Shown here: positions 14,187-21,997 of the stretch, in pieces | How the letters are laid out: each line of letters opens with the position of its first letter | Numbering within the stretch: the stretch's first letter is position 1 | Origin: JBCDCB01 sp039182735 | GTDB lineage: Bacteria; Planctomycetota; Phycisphaerae; Phycisphaerales; UBA1924 | Direction: 5' to 3' | DNA length: 31,465 nt | Assembly (NCBI GenBank): GCA_039182735.1 | Contig: JBCDCB010000036.1 | Span: 1 to 31,465, forward strand | Made by a program: the position numbers and the translations under genes | Notes under the pieces: generated by a model | Database searches by the model: none | Seen by the model: only the letters and a program-made list of their open reading frames with translations | What the model was told of the DNA's origin: nothing

Positions 14187-14633
14187 TCAGCCGCGAACGA
14201 ACTCGCGCCCGGCGAGCTGGTCGTCCTTGGGGGCAAGCACCCGCCCGGGTCGCGCTTCGATGAGCGTGAGGAAGGGGAAGGGCAGCGGCTGCCCGTTGAC
14301 AGACGGGAAGAGCTTGATGCGGTTGCCCTCGCGTCGCCATTCGCCGCGCTTGGTCATGCCCTTGTTGTGGAGCCCTTCGGTGTTGGTGTAGACGAACGCA
14401 CCGCAGGGTTCGAGCTCGAGGCGCAGCATGCCGGTGCTGCCCGCGGTGCGGACGCGCCATCGCCCGACAACGCGGTCGCTCGCGCGCGGATCGGCGCTGC
14501 TGGCGCCGTGGGCGTCGCTCGCGTTGCCGCAGGCGACGGGGCCCGCGCCGCATCCGAGCACGAGGCACACGAGCGCGGCGAGGCATGCGGGTTGTGAAAC
14601 GCGCCGACGCATCGCATGGAGAATCGGATGCAC
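14187..14633 (-). CDS. Small predicted lipoprotein
   Basis: The 148-aa protein has a basic N terminus, a hydrophobic stretch and the lipobox VLGC (Cys28), so lipid attachment is expected. An internal Met at 14612 would give a more typical signal length. The mature region reads as one small beta-rich domain (VVGRWRV, MLRLELEPCGAFVYTN, GEWRREGNRIKLF), like a lipocalin or calycin-type stability domain that reports G-W-W strands, but no family can be named. It sits downstream of, and on the same strand as, the alpha/beta hydrolase gene, about 100 bases apart, and may be cotranscribed with it. Confidence 0.72.
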   Translation of the reverse strand: MHPILHAMRRRVSQPACLAALVCLVLGCGAGPVACGNASDAHGASSADPRASDRVVGRWRVRTAGSTGMLRLELEPCGAFVYTNTEGLHNKGMTKRGEWRREGNRIKLFPSVNGQPLPFPFLTLIEARPGRVLAPKDDQLAGREFVRG

Positions 14634-14732
14634 ATTCGCCCTTGGGGAGCGGCGGGAACGGATGGCGCGGACGCGTGGTGCGCTTCGTGACGAGCGGGCG
14701 AGTGCCGAGGGTCCGGGAATCGGTCGATCGCG

Positions 14733-16235
14733 CTACTCGGGCGTGGCGGCGAGGCGCTGGGCGATCCAAGCGGAGACGAACTCGATCGCGTCGGGGTCGA
14801 TAGTCGTCTCGATATCGAGGTACTCATCGACCTTGCCGGATTCGGCGGGCTGGAGCAGGTGGTTGAGCTGCGGGAAGACCTCGACGGTGGTGTCGTCGGC
14901 GGGGGCGTCGCGGAGCGCCGTGCGCATCGCGACGAGGTTGTGCTCGGGCGGGACCTGGGTGTCGAGCTCGCCGAAGATGGCGAGCGTGGGCGCGTCGAGC
15001 CTCGTGTAGGCGGTGGTGGGATCGAGGTTGAGCCACGTGCGGACCCAGGGGATGGCGAGCTGGTTCGCGTGCAGCTGGGCGGCGTCTTGCAGGGCGGTCT
15101 CGCGCTCGGGGAGGTCCGGGGACATGACCACATCGAGCGCGTCGATCATGTACTGCACGAGCTCTTCACGCGGGGCGCTGTCGCGCGCGGCGCGCAGGGC
15201 GGCTCGGTTCTTCTGGTCGAAGTCATCGACGATCTCGTCGGGCATGTTGTTGCGCCGGTGGATGTCGGTCGCCTGGAGCGCGCTGACGTCGAGCCCGCTG
15301 ACCGCCGGCCCGCAGGCGAGGACGTAGCACGCCGACTCGACGCGACCCTGCAGGAAGGCGGCGACGATCGCGCCCTCCGAGTGCCCGAAGACGCCGATGC
15401 GAGACGCGTCCACCTCGGGGCGCTGCGCGAGGAAGCGGTGCGCGCCGACGGCGTCGCGCGCGAAGGAGAACGTCGTCGCGGTGCGCAGGTCGCCCTGGGA
15501 ACGTCCGTGCCCGCGGTCGTCGTAGCGGAGCACCGCGATGCCGCGCCGCGTCCACTCGTCGGCCCAGACGAGGAAGGGGCGGTGCCCGAAGATGAGGCTG
15601 TCGCGGTCCTGCGGCCCCGAGCCGCTGACGAGGAACATCGCGGGGAAGGGGCCCTCGCCCTCGGGGATGGTGAGCGTGCCGCTGAGGAAGACGCCGGTTT
15701 CTTCGCTCTCGAAGACGACGTCCTCGACCTGGTAGGGGTAGGGCGCGACCGGGTGCTGCGGGCGGAGTCGCTGCCCGCCGACGGGCGCGTTGCGACGCTG
15801 CATCGTGAGGTCGATCACGTTCCCGCTCTGCACGAACTTGCCCTCTGCCTTGGACGGCAGGCCGGACGCGTCAACCTCGGTGAAGCGCACAAGCCACACG
15901 GGGAACTGGGACTCGTGCAGCGAGTTGGGCTCCCAGCGGAACTGGAGGATCTGCTGGTCGAACGTCTCGACGTGCACGGGCTCGTCGATGATGCCCTGCG
16001 CGCCGATGGTCAGCGCACCGTCCCACTCCGTTTCGCCGCGCGGCATGAAGAGGACCGAGAACTCGATCACGTTCCCGCTCGGCGCGAGCACCTCGCCCGT
16101 GAAGAAGACATCCTCCCGCGGGACCGGGGGCGCGGGGTCGATCGCCTGGGCGCCCTCCTCCTGCAGCGCGGCGATCGACACGCCGGTCACGGCGAGCACG
16201 AGCAGCATCAGCGAGGCAACAACGGGTCGAAGCAT
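14733..16235 (-). CDS. Secreted alpha/beta hydrolase (COG1073-type esterase)
   Basis: The 500-aa protein starts at ATG 16235, 8 bases after a perfect GAGGAG site (16244-16249), and carries a signal peptide of about 24 residues. Residues of about 40-150 form an extra N-terminal beta domain. The hydrolase domain then begins with the family motif SGSGPQDRD (204-212, oxyanion region), followed by DDRGHGRS and the nucleophile elbow GHSEG with Ser286. Asp425 in GELDTQVPPEH and His459 in QLNHLL complete a plausible triad. Such enzymes cleave esters or acyl groups of unknown substrates, here outside the cytoplasm. It is divergent from the phosphoesterase gene, with a 122-bp shared upstream region. 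Confidence 0.88.
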   Translation of the reverse strand: MLRPVVASLMLLVLAVTGVSIAALQEEGAQAIDPAPPVPREDVFFTGEVLAPSGNVIEFSVLFMPRGETEWDGALTIGAQGIIDEPVHVETFDQQILQFRWEPNSLHESQFPVWLVRFTEVDASGLPSKAEGKFVQSGNVIDLTMQRRNAPVGGQRLRPQHPVAPYPYQVEDVVFESEETGVFLSGTLTIPEGEGPFPAMFLVSGSGPQDRDSLIFGHRPFLVWADEWTRRGIAVLRYDDRGHGRSQGDLRTATTFSFARDAVGAHRFLAQRPEVDASRIGVFGHSEGAIVAAFLQGRVESACYVLACGPAVSGLDVSALQATDIHRRNNMPDEIVDDFDQKNRAALRAARDSAPREELVQYMIDALDVVMSPDLPERETALQDAAQLHANQLAIPWVRTWLNLDPTTAYTRLDAPTLAIFGELDTQVPPEHNLVAMRTALRDAPADDTTVEVFPQLNHLLQPAESGKVDEYLDIETTIDPDAIEFVSAWIAQRLAATPE

Positions 16236-16243
16236 GTCGGTCA

Positions 16244-16249
16244 CTCCTC
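16244..16249 (-). promoter_or_regulatory. Strong Shine-Dalgarno GAGGAG that fixes the hydrolase start
   Basis: The minus strand reads GAGGAG 8 bases before ATG 16235. This decides against the longer frame that stays open upstream to beyond 16400 and would overlap the divergent phosphoesterase gene. Confidence 0.7.
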
Positions 16250-16325
16250 GGGGTCTCACCCCCCTTGTTCCGCACCCTAGCCCCGGGGTTGCGGGCACGC
16301 TCACACGTTCTTTGCGCCGTCGCCG

Positions 16326-16331
16326 TAGATT
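16326..16331 (+). promoter_or_regulatory. Candidate -10 element TAGATT for the phosphoesterase gene
   Basis: CGTAGATT occurs here 26 bases before ATG 16358 and again at 19903-19910 upstream of the methyltransferase gene. The matching context supports a shared -10-like element. The -35 region is not convincing. Confidence 0.3.
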
Positions 16332-16357
16332 CTGGCGGACCAGACGGGAGACCCACG

Positions 16358-18028
16358 ATGATGCAGCACGCCGTGATCGGCCTGATCGCCGCCCTGACCC
16401 TCGCCGCCGGCGCACCGGGACAGGACGCGCCGCCCGCGAGCGAGTACCCCGGCGCGAGCCCCGGGCTGAAGTTCGAGTACAAGACCGCCGCGGGCCGGGT
16501 CTTCAGAGACGAAAACGGCAACGGCGAACTCGACCGCTCGGAGCGCGGGATCGAGGGCGTCCAGGTGACGAACGGTCGCGACGTCGTCCGCACGCGGCGC
16601 GACGGCGGGTTCCGCCTGCCGGTGGACCGCGACGACATCATCAGCGTGATCAAACCGCGCGGGTACCGCTTCCCGCTGAACGAGCTGAACCAGCCGCAGT
16701 TCTTCTATGTGCACAAGCCCAAGGGCTCGCCCGAGTCGCTGGCGTACGCGGGCGTCGCGCCGACGGGCGAGTTGCCGCGCTCGATCGAGTTCCCGCTCAT
16801 CGAAGCGCCCGAGCCGGACGCCTTCGACATCATCGTCTTCGGCGACCCGCAGCCCTATTCGATTGAGCAGGTGGACCACTTCGCGCGCGACATCATCGAC
16901 CCGCTGATCGGCACCGACGCCGCGTTCGGCGTCTCGATGGGCGACATCGTGGGCGACGATCTCGACCTCTTCGAACCCTACAACCAGGCGGTCTCCGCGC
17001 TCGGCATCCCGTGGCGTCACGTCATCGGGAACCACGACCTGAACTTCGACGTCGCGGGCGATGAGCTCTCCGACGAGACGTGGCACCGCGTCTACGGGCC
17101 CACCGACCACGCCTTTCGCTACGCGCACGTCACGTTCATCGTGCTCGACAACGTCCGCTACAACGGCGGCAACGACATCGGCAACTACCACGGCGAGTTC
17201 AGCGAGGAGACCCTCGAGTTCGCCCGCAACGTCATCGAGACGACGCCGCTCGAAGACCTCATCGTCCTCATGTTCCACATCCCGCTCATCGGCGACCAGT
17301 TCGACCCGGGCAGCGAGAGCCGGCGCGAGCTCATGCAGATGATCTCCACGCGCGAGCACACCCTCTCCATCGCGGCGCACTGGCACGTGCAGCGCCACGC
17401 GTATCTCGGCACCGAGATGGGCTACACCGGCGCGGGCGGGCACCATCACTGGATCTCGCCCACCACGAGCGGGTCGTGGTGGCGGGGCATCCCCGACGAG
17501 GACGGCATCCCGCACGCCACCATGCGCGACGGCAGCCCCAACGGGCACACCGTCATCAGCTTCGATCGCAACGCATACTCGATGCGCTTCGTCCCCGCGC
17601 GACGCCACCCGGACCATCAGATGCGCATCACCGCGCCGAACGAGATTCGTGCGGGCGAACCCTTCGACCTGCTGGTCAACGCCTACGCCGGCGGCGAACG
17701 CGACTCGGTCACGTACACCATCCGCGCGGTCAACGGCGACACGACTATGCAGGGCGAGATGGCCCTGCTCCAAGCCAAGGACCCCACCTATGCACGGCTC
17801 GTCGAGCGCAGCGCGCGCCTCGACGAAATCAAGGAATCGCTGGGCGACGAGGCCGAGTGGCCCCTCGGGCGCGGGCTCCCCGCTCAGAACATGGATTCCG
17901 CCCACTTGTGGGTGGCGAAGCCGACGCTCGCCGGCGTCGCGCCCGGCGCTTACGTCATCGACGTGACGTGGACCGACCAGTTCGGGCAGGTCTTCACGCA
18001 AAGCCGGGCGATGCGGGTGGTGGAGTAG
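16358..18028 (+). CDS. Secreted calcineurin-like metallophosphoesterase
   Basis: The 556-aa product has a signal peptide (cleavage near GAPG-Q, residue 21). Residues of about 45-150 form a carboxypeptidase-regulatory or SdrB-like N-terminal beta domain that begins with a DENGNGELD loop reminiscent of a calcium-binding site. The catalytic domain carries the metal motifs FGDPQ (161-165), GDIVGDD (195-201), GNHD (224-227), MFHIPL and AAHWHVQRH, the last replacing the usual GHxH. A C-terminal beta domain of about 170 residues ends the protein. This N-catalytic-C arrangement is the one seen in exported calcineurin-like phosphatases of unknown substrate. ATGATG leaves two possible starts three bases apart; GGGAG precedes them. 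A nested hairpin follows 10 bases after the stop. Confidence 0.9.
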   Translation: MMQHAVIGLIAALTLAAGAPGQDAPPASEYPGASPGLKFEYKTAAGRVFRDENGNGELDRSERGIEGVQVTNGRDVVRTRRDGGFRLPVDRDDIISVIKPRGYRFPLNELNQPQFFYVHKPKGSPESLAYAGVAPTGELPRSIEFPLIEAPEPDAFDIIVFGDPQPYSIEQVDHFARDIIDPLIGTDAAFGVSMGDIVGDDLDLFEPYNQAVSALGIPWRHVIGNHDLNFDVAGDELSDETWHRVYGPTDHAFRYAHVTFIVLDNVRYNGGNDIGNYHGEFSEETLEFARNVIETTPLEDLIVLMFHIPLIGDQFDPGSESRRELMQMISTREHTLSIAAHWHVQRHAYLGTEMGYTGAGGHHHWISPTTSGSWWRGIPDEDGIPHATMRDGSPNGHTVISFDRNAYSMRFVPARRHPDHQMRITAPNEIRAGEPFDLLVNAYAGGERDSVTYTIRAVNGDTTMQGEMALLQAKDPTYARLVERSARLDEIKESLGDEAEWPLGRGLPAQNMDSAHLWVAKPTLAGVAPGAYVIDVTWTDQFGQVFTQSRAMRVVE

Positions 18029-18038
18029 CGCCTGTCCG

Positions 18039-18097
18039 GACGAGCCGCGCGTGAGCAAGCGGGCTCCGGTCCCGCTCCCTGACAGTCGCGGCTCGTC
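18039..18097. repeat. Nested inverted repeat GACGAGCCGCG...CGCGGCTCGTC
   Basis: Eleven perfectly matched bases (18039-18049 and 18087-18097) enclose an inner hairpin AGCGGG/CCCGCT (18058-18063 and 18071-18076). It starts 10 bases after the phosphoesterase stop. Without a T-run it is not a typical terminator. From memory, planctomycete genomes contain REP-like hairpins of this style, but I could not check copy number. Confidence 0.6.
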
Positions 18098-18142
18098 AGA
18101 ACTCGATATCTACCTCCCCCGTGGTCGCCGCTTGTTCGAGCG

Positions 18143-18171
18143 CTGACCGGATGTCGGGGTCTGTCTACACT
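18143..18171 (+). promoter_or_regulatory. Candidate promoter of lpd
   Basis: CTGACC (18143-18148) and TACACT (18166-18171) each match four of six consensus positions and are 17 bases apart. The start codon lies 35 bases downstream, and GAGAGGA (18193-18199) precedes GTG 18207 by 7 bases. This is one of the few spots in the window with both elements at standard spacing. Confidence 0.4.
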
Positions 18172-18206
18172 GCCACCCGCACGCACGCCTGTGAGAGGAC
18201 CCGACC

Positions 18207-19736
18207 GTGGCTGACAAGCATTACGACCTGATCGTCATCGGCGGCGGACCCGCCGGGTACGTCGGCGCCATCCGCGCCGCCCAGCTCGGCCTGAAGGTCG
18301 CCTGCGTCGAACGCGCCAAGCTCGGGGGCGTCTGCCTCAACTGGGGCTGCATCCCCTCCAAGAGCCTGCTCGCAAACGCCGAGCTCTACGAGAAGGTCTC
18401 CCAGGAAGCCGACGAGTGGGGCCTCAAGTTCGACAAGCTGGGCGTGGACTGGACCAAGGTCATCAGCCGATCGCGCGGCGTCGCCGACAAGCTCAACAAG
18501 GGCGTCGGCTTCCTCCTCCGCAAGAACAAGATCGATCACATCGAGGGGCACGCCAAGATCGTCAGCGGCCGCAGCGGCGGCAAGAAGTGCACCGTCGATA
18601 TCCACGACGTGGACGTCAAGGAAACGCTCACCAGCGCGCCGGCCACCGTCAAGAAGAAGCGCGAGACCATCACCGCCGACAACATCCTCATCGCCACCGG
18701 CAGCGTCGCGCGCGAGCTCCCCTTCGCCAAGTTCGACGGCGACAAGATCATCGGCGCCCGCGAAGCCATGACCCTCCCCAAGCAGCCCAAGAAGCTCGTC
18801 GTCATCGGCGCGGGCGCCATCGGGATGGAGTTCGCCTACTTCTATCAGGCCTACGGCACCGAGGTCACCGTCGTCGAGATGCTGCCCAACATCCTGCCGG
18901 TCGAAGACGAAGAGGTCAGCAAGGGCCTCGAGAAGCTCTACAAGAAGATGGGCATGTCGCTTAAGACCTCGCACACCACGACCAAGGTCGAGACGACCAG
19001 CAAGGGCGTGAAGGTGACGATCGCGCCGTGGAAGGACGGCAAGGCCGACGAGTCCAAGAGCGAGACCATCGAGGCCGACAAGGTCCTGCTCGCCGTCGGC
19101 GTCAAGGGGCGCTACGACGAGCTCTTCGACGACTCGCTCGGCATCAAGACCGAGCGCGACCACATCGTGACCGACTACGCGCCGCCCAAGCCGGGCGAGG
19201 ATCCCGCGCCGGCGCTCTCGTACAAGACGAGCGTCGAGGGCATCTACGCGGTGGGCGACGTGATCGGCGCGCCGTGGCTCGCGCACGTCGCGAGCGAAGA
19301 GGCGATCATCGCGGTCGAGCGCCTCGCCGGGCACGACCCCATCCCCATCGACTACACCGTCATCCCCGGCTGCACGTACTGCCACCCGCAGGTCGCGTCG
19401 GTCGGCTTCACCGAGCGCGCGCTCAACGAAGCCGGGCTCAAGAAGGACGAGGACTACCAGGTCGGCGTCTTCCAGCTCCAGGCCCACGGCAAGGCGATCG
19501 CCGCCGGTCAGAACAAGGGGCTGGTGAAGATCATCCGCGGGCTGCCTCGGGGCGAGATCCTCGGCGCGCACATCCTGGGCGATCAGGCGACGGAACTCAT
19601 CGCGGAGCTCACGCTCGCGCGCCGTCTCGAGGCGACGAGCGAGGAGATCAACGTGACCATCCACGCGCACCCCACGATGCACGAAGCGGTGCACGAGGCC
19701 TCGCTCGCGAGCGAGGGTCGCGTCATCCACGCGTGA
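18207..19736 (+). CDS. lpdA: Dihydrolipoyl dehydrogenase
   Basis: This flavoprotein reoxidises the dihydrolipoyl group of 2-oxoacid dehydrogenase complexes or of the glycine cleavage system, passing electrons to NAD. The 509-aa sequence starts with the FAD-binding GGGPAG motif (12-17), carries the redox disulfide in GGVCLNWGCIPSK (Cys43, Cys48), a second NAD-binding GAGAIGMEFA motif, the FAD-binding YAVGDV segment and the C-terminal active-site HPTMHE (His488, Glu493). It is about 35 residues longer than usual; the surplus is a Lys-rich stretch at about 125-150 and a longer loop near 330-345. GTG 18207 is the start, with GAGAGGA 7 bases upstream. No E1 or E2 genes are adjacent, so which complex it serves is open. 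Confidence 0.96.
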   Translation: MADKHYDLIVIGGGPAGYVGAIRAAQLGLKVACVERAKLGGVCLNWGCIPSKSLLANAELYEKVSQEADEWGLKFDKLGVDWTKVISRSRGVADKLNKGVGFLLRKNKIDHIEGHAKIVSGRSGGKKCTVDIHDVDVKETLTSAPATVKKKRETITADNILIATGSVARELPFAKFDGDKIIGAREAMTLPKQPKKLVVIGAGAIGMEFAYFYQAYGTEVTVVEMLPNILPVEDEEVSKGLEKLYKKMGMSLKTSHTTTKVETTSKGVKVTIAPWKDGKADESKSETIEADKVLLAVGVKGRYDELFDDSLGIKTERDHIVTDYAPPKPGEDPAPALSYKTSVEGIYAVGDVIGAPWLAHVASEEAIIAVERLAGHDPIPIDYTVIPGCTYCHPQVASVGFTERALNEAGLKKDEDYQVGVFQLQAHGKAIAAGQNKGLVKIIRGLPRGEILGAHILGDQATELIAELTLARRLEATSEEINVTIHAHPTMHEAVHEASLASEGRVIHA

Positions 19737-19904
19737 TCCACGCAGAACCTCGCCCGGCAGCACACGCCCGATTTCGACGAACGATGGCTCAAGGCGGGCC
19801 GCGATCGCGCCGATAACGCGCCTCGGCGTGCTCTGTTCGTGCATCGTGCGGGAGTTTTCCGGACGTTGCGCCGATGTTCGCCTAGACGCGCCCAGAGATG
19901 GGCG

Positions 19905-19910
19905 TAGATT
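19905..19910 (+). promoter_or_regulatory. Candidate -10 element TAGATT for the methyltransferase gene
   Basis: CGTAGATT matches the stretch found upstream of the phosphoesterase gene at 16324-16331. It lies 72 bases before the ATG at 19983, leaving a leader with a good AAAGGAG site. Confidence 0.25.
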
Positions 19911-19969
19911 TCAAAGTGGGTAAGACCGGCCGCGACGTTGGGGCGAGAGAGAGGCGCATCCCCGTGGGG

Positions 19970-19976
19970 AAAGGAG
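19970..19976 (+). promoter_or_regulatory. Shine-Dalgarno AAAGGAG deciding the methyltransferase start
   Basis: AAAGGAG lies 6 bases before ATG 19983. It decides against the in-frame ATG at 19938, which would add 15 residues not belonging to the methyltransferase fold. Confidence 0.65.
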
Positions 19977-19982
19977 CCACCC

Positions 19983-20750
19983 ATGCGCGATCCGCAGCAC
20001 GACACGCCGTTCAACGAGGCGAACGCTGGCGGAGGCATCGCCACGCCGGCCCTCGGAGAGTCGGGCGTCTTCGATCCCTCCGCGACGATGCTCGCGCCGA
20101 TCGGCGTGGATTCGTGGGACGCGTGGCTCGAGCGCATCGAACGCGTCTACCAGGAGTCCGAGGGTGAGGCCGACCGCATCCCGTGGTCGTCGCGCCGCCC
20201 GAACCCGTCGCTGCTGGCGTGGCTGAACGTCGAGGCCCCGCGGTTGGTGCGTCCCGGCGCGCGGGTCGCGGTGGTCGGGTGCGGGCTCGGATTCGATGCC
20301 GCCTCGCTCGTCGATCGCGGGTACGACGTCGAGGCCTTCGACGCCTGCGCCTCGGCGATCGACTGGGCCCGCCGCCTGCACCCGCAGTGCGCGTCGGCCT
20401 TCCACAAAGCCGATATCCGCGACATGCCCGCGCGCACGATGCACCGCTTCGACCTGGTCGTCGAGGTCCACACCATCCAGGCCCTGCCCCCCCGCTACCG
20501 CCCCGAGATCGCCAAGGGCGTCTGCGACCTCGTCGGCAAGTGCGGCGTGCTCATCGCGATCGCACGCGGGCGCGACGCGAGCGTCCCGCTCGCGGACGTC
20601 ACGGGCCCGCCCTTCGAGCTCACGGCTCCCGAACTGCACGAACTCATCGAAGCGCAGGGGCTCGAGGCGCTGCGACCCATCGACGACTTCGAGGACGACA
20701 ACGCACCGCCCGTCCGGCGCCTGCGCGGGGTCTTCCAACGCACACGCTGA
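19983..20750 (+). CDS. Class I SAM-dependent methyltransferase
   Basis: The 255-aa protein has the Rossmann-like SAM site VAVVGCGLGFDAASL (motif I, about 95-109), followed by YDVEAFDACASAIDWARR (motif II with an acidic residue after the second strand), ADIRDMP and FDLVVEVHTIQALPP (motif IV). The pattern is nearest to the TPMT/tellurite-resistance TehB-like group of small-molecule methyltransferases. The first 60 residues hold a helix (DSWDAWLERIERVYQ) and a PWSS segment before the fold begins. The acceptor is unknown. It stands alone between lpd and the pseudopilin gene, with its own ribosome site, and probably forms a single-gene transcript. Confidence 0.83.
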   Translation: MRDPQHDTPFNEANAGGGIATPALGESGVFDPSATMLAPIGVDSWDAWLERIERVYQESEGEADRIPWSSRRPNPSLLAWLNVEAPRLVRPGARVAVVGCGLGFDAASLVDRGYDVEAFDACASAIDWARRLHPQCASAFHKADIRDMPARTMHRFDLVVEVHTIQALPPRYRPEIAKGVCDLVGKCGVLIAIARGRDASVPLADVTGPPFELTAPELHELIEAQGLEALRPIDDFEDDNAPPVRRLRGVFQRTR

Positions 20751-20785
20751 CACCCGCCTGATCGTGTTCCATTCGGGTGGTTCGG

Positions 20786-20801
20786 GACGGTTGGAACCGT
20801 C
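20786..20801. promoter_or_regulatory. 16-bp perfect palindrome upstream of the pseudopilin gene
   Basis: GACGGTT-GG-AACCGTC has exact 7-bp arms around two bases, 90 bases before ATG 20891. A second inverted pair, GTGCGC/GCGCAC, lies at 20824-20829 and 20838-20843. Their position between two genes on the same strand suggests regulator sites, but no regulator is known. Confidence 0.4.
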
Positions 20802-20890
20802 GCGGCGTCGCCGGCGAATCGGTGTGCGCAGGTCGGTGCGCACGTACAGTGTCGTGACGCGTCCGATTTTCCCCGGCTTGGGAGCCCCGC

Positions 20891-21997
20891 ATGCCCGTTG
20901 CACCGCCTTCTGTTCGTCGTGCCTTCACGCTCGTTGAGCTGCTCATCGTGATCGCGATCATCGTGGTCCTGGCGAGCCTGCTGCTCGCCGCGCTCGGGGG
21001 CGCCCGCAACACCGCGCGCACGGCGCTGACCAAAACGATCATCACGACGGTGCAGACGGGGTTCCAGCAGTTCCGTGCGGACACGGGTCGTGTGCCGGGC
21101 GTGTTCTCGCAGCGCGACTTCGCGAGTTCATCGAACACCAGCGGGCTGACGCAGATGGAGAACGCGCTGCTCGAGCTGTCGTACGACTTCGACCGCTACC
21201 AGGGCATCGGCACGCCGACCGACGCGCAGGAGCAGGGCTACTTCCAGATCGACGCCGGCGTGATCGGGAGCGACTCGTTCGAGGTCGTCGGGTCGCTCGT
21301 CGGGAGCCCGGAGAACATGAGCGCGTACATCGACGTCGGCGACCGCCTCGCCCCCGCCGCGGAACTCGTGGGCGGGTCGTGGGAATCGCTGCGTCAGCAC
21401 GCCGTCGATTCCAGCGGCGAGCTGGACCCGCTCGGGATGCCCGACATCCTCGACGCGTGGGACAACCCCATCATGCTCTGGCAGCGCAACCGCGCGTCCG
21501 CCGACCGCTCGAGCCTTTTCCTCGTTGACTTTGAGGACGCGCCGGCCAGCGATCTGCCCGGCGGCGCGAAGTTCCACTGGCGCACCAACGCCGGATACCT
21601 CACGAGCTTCCAGCAGGTGACGGGCGACAACCCGAGCCTCATCCGCGCGGACGCACTGAACGACGCGGGCGCTGATCCCCTCGACCCGACAGGCGATCCG
21701 CTGTTCCGCACCATGGACGCGCTGCTCGGGCACCCGTCGTTCCCCAACGCGGACGCGGGCAATGTGCCGGGCCACGCGACGCAGATCACCGAGTCGCCCT
21801 CGCGCGAGCTGAGCGACGTGATTTTCCACTCCGCCGGCCGCGACGGGATCTACCTCGAAAAGGTCGATCGGGGCGACCCGTCGGATACGACGACCGGGAC
21901 GCAGCAGGCGCTCTACAACATCGAGGCGTGGGGCACGAACACGGACGACTCTGTCACGATCGACCAGCTCGACGACGTGATCCAGGCCGGCGGGTGA
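20891..21997 (+). CDS. Type II secretion/type IV pilin-like pseudopilin
   Basis: The 368-aa protein has a class III signal: basic leader ending RRA, cleaved before F12, then FTLVELLIVIAIIVVLASLLLAAL with Glu at +5 and the long hydrophobic helix. The residue before the cleavage site is Ala instead of the usual Gly. After the helix, residues of about 60-360 form a large, acidic, Gly/Asp-rich domain with the DAWDNPIMLW segment that is typical of GspG-like pseudopilins (a D-x-W-G-x-P-type motif). It would be processed by a prepilin peptidase, which is not in this window, and incorporated into a periplasmic pseudopilus or be an isolated exported protein. The stop overlaps the next gene start. Confidence 0.85.
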   Translation: MPVAPPSVRRAFTLVELLIVIAIIVVLASLLLAALGGARNTARTALTKTIITTVQTGFQQFRADTGRVPGVFSQRDFASSSNTSGLTQMENALLELSYDFDRYQGIGTPTDAQEQGYFQIDAGVIGSDSFEVVGSLVGSPENMSAYIDVGDRLAPAAELVGGSWESLRQHAVDSSGELDPLGMPDILDAWDNPIMLWQRNRASADRSSLFLVDFEDAPASDLPGGAKFHWRTNAGYLTSFQQVTGDNPSLIRADALNDAGADPLDPTGDPLFRTMDALLGHPSFPNADAGNVPGHATQITESPSRELSDVIFHSAGRDGIYLEKVDRGDPSDTTTGTQQALYNIEAWGTNTDDSVTIDQLDDVIQAGG

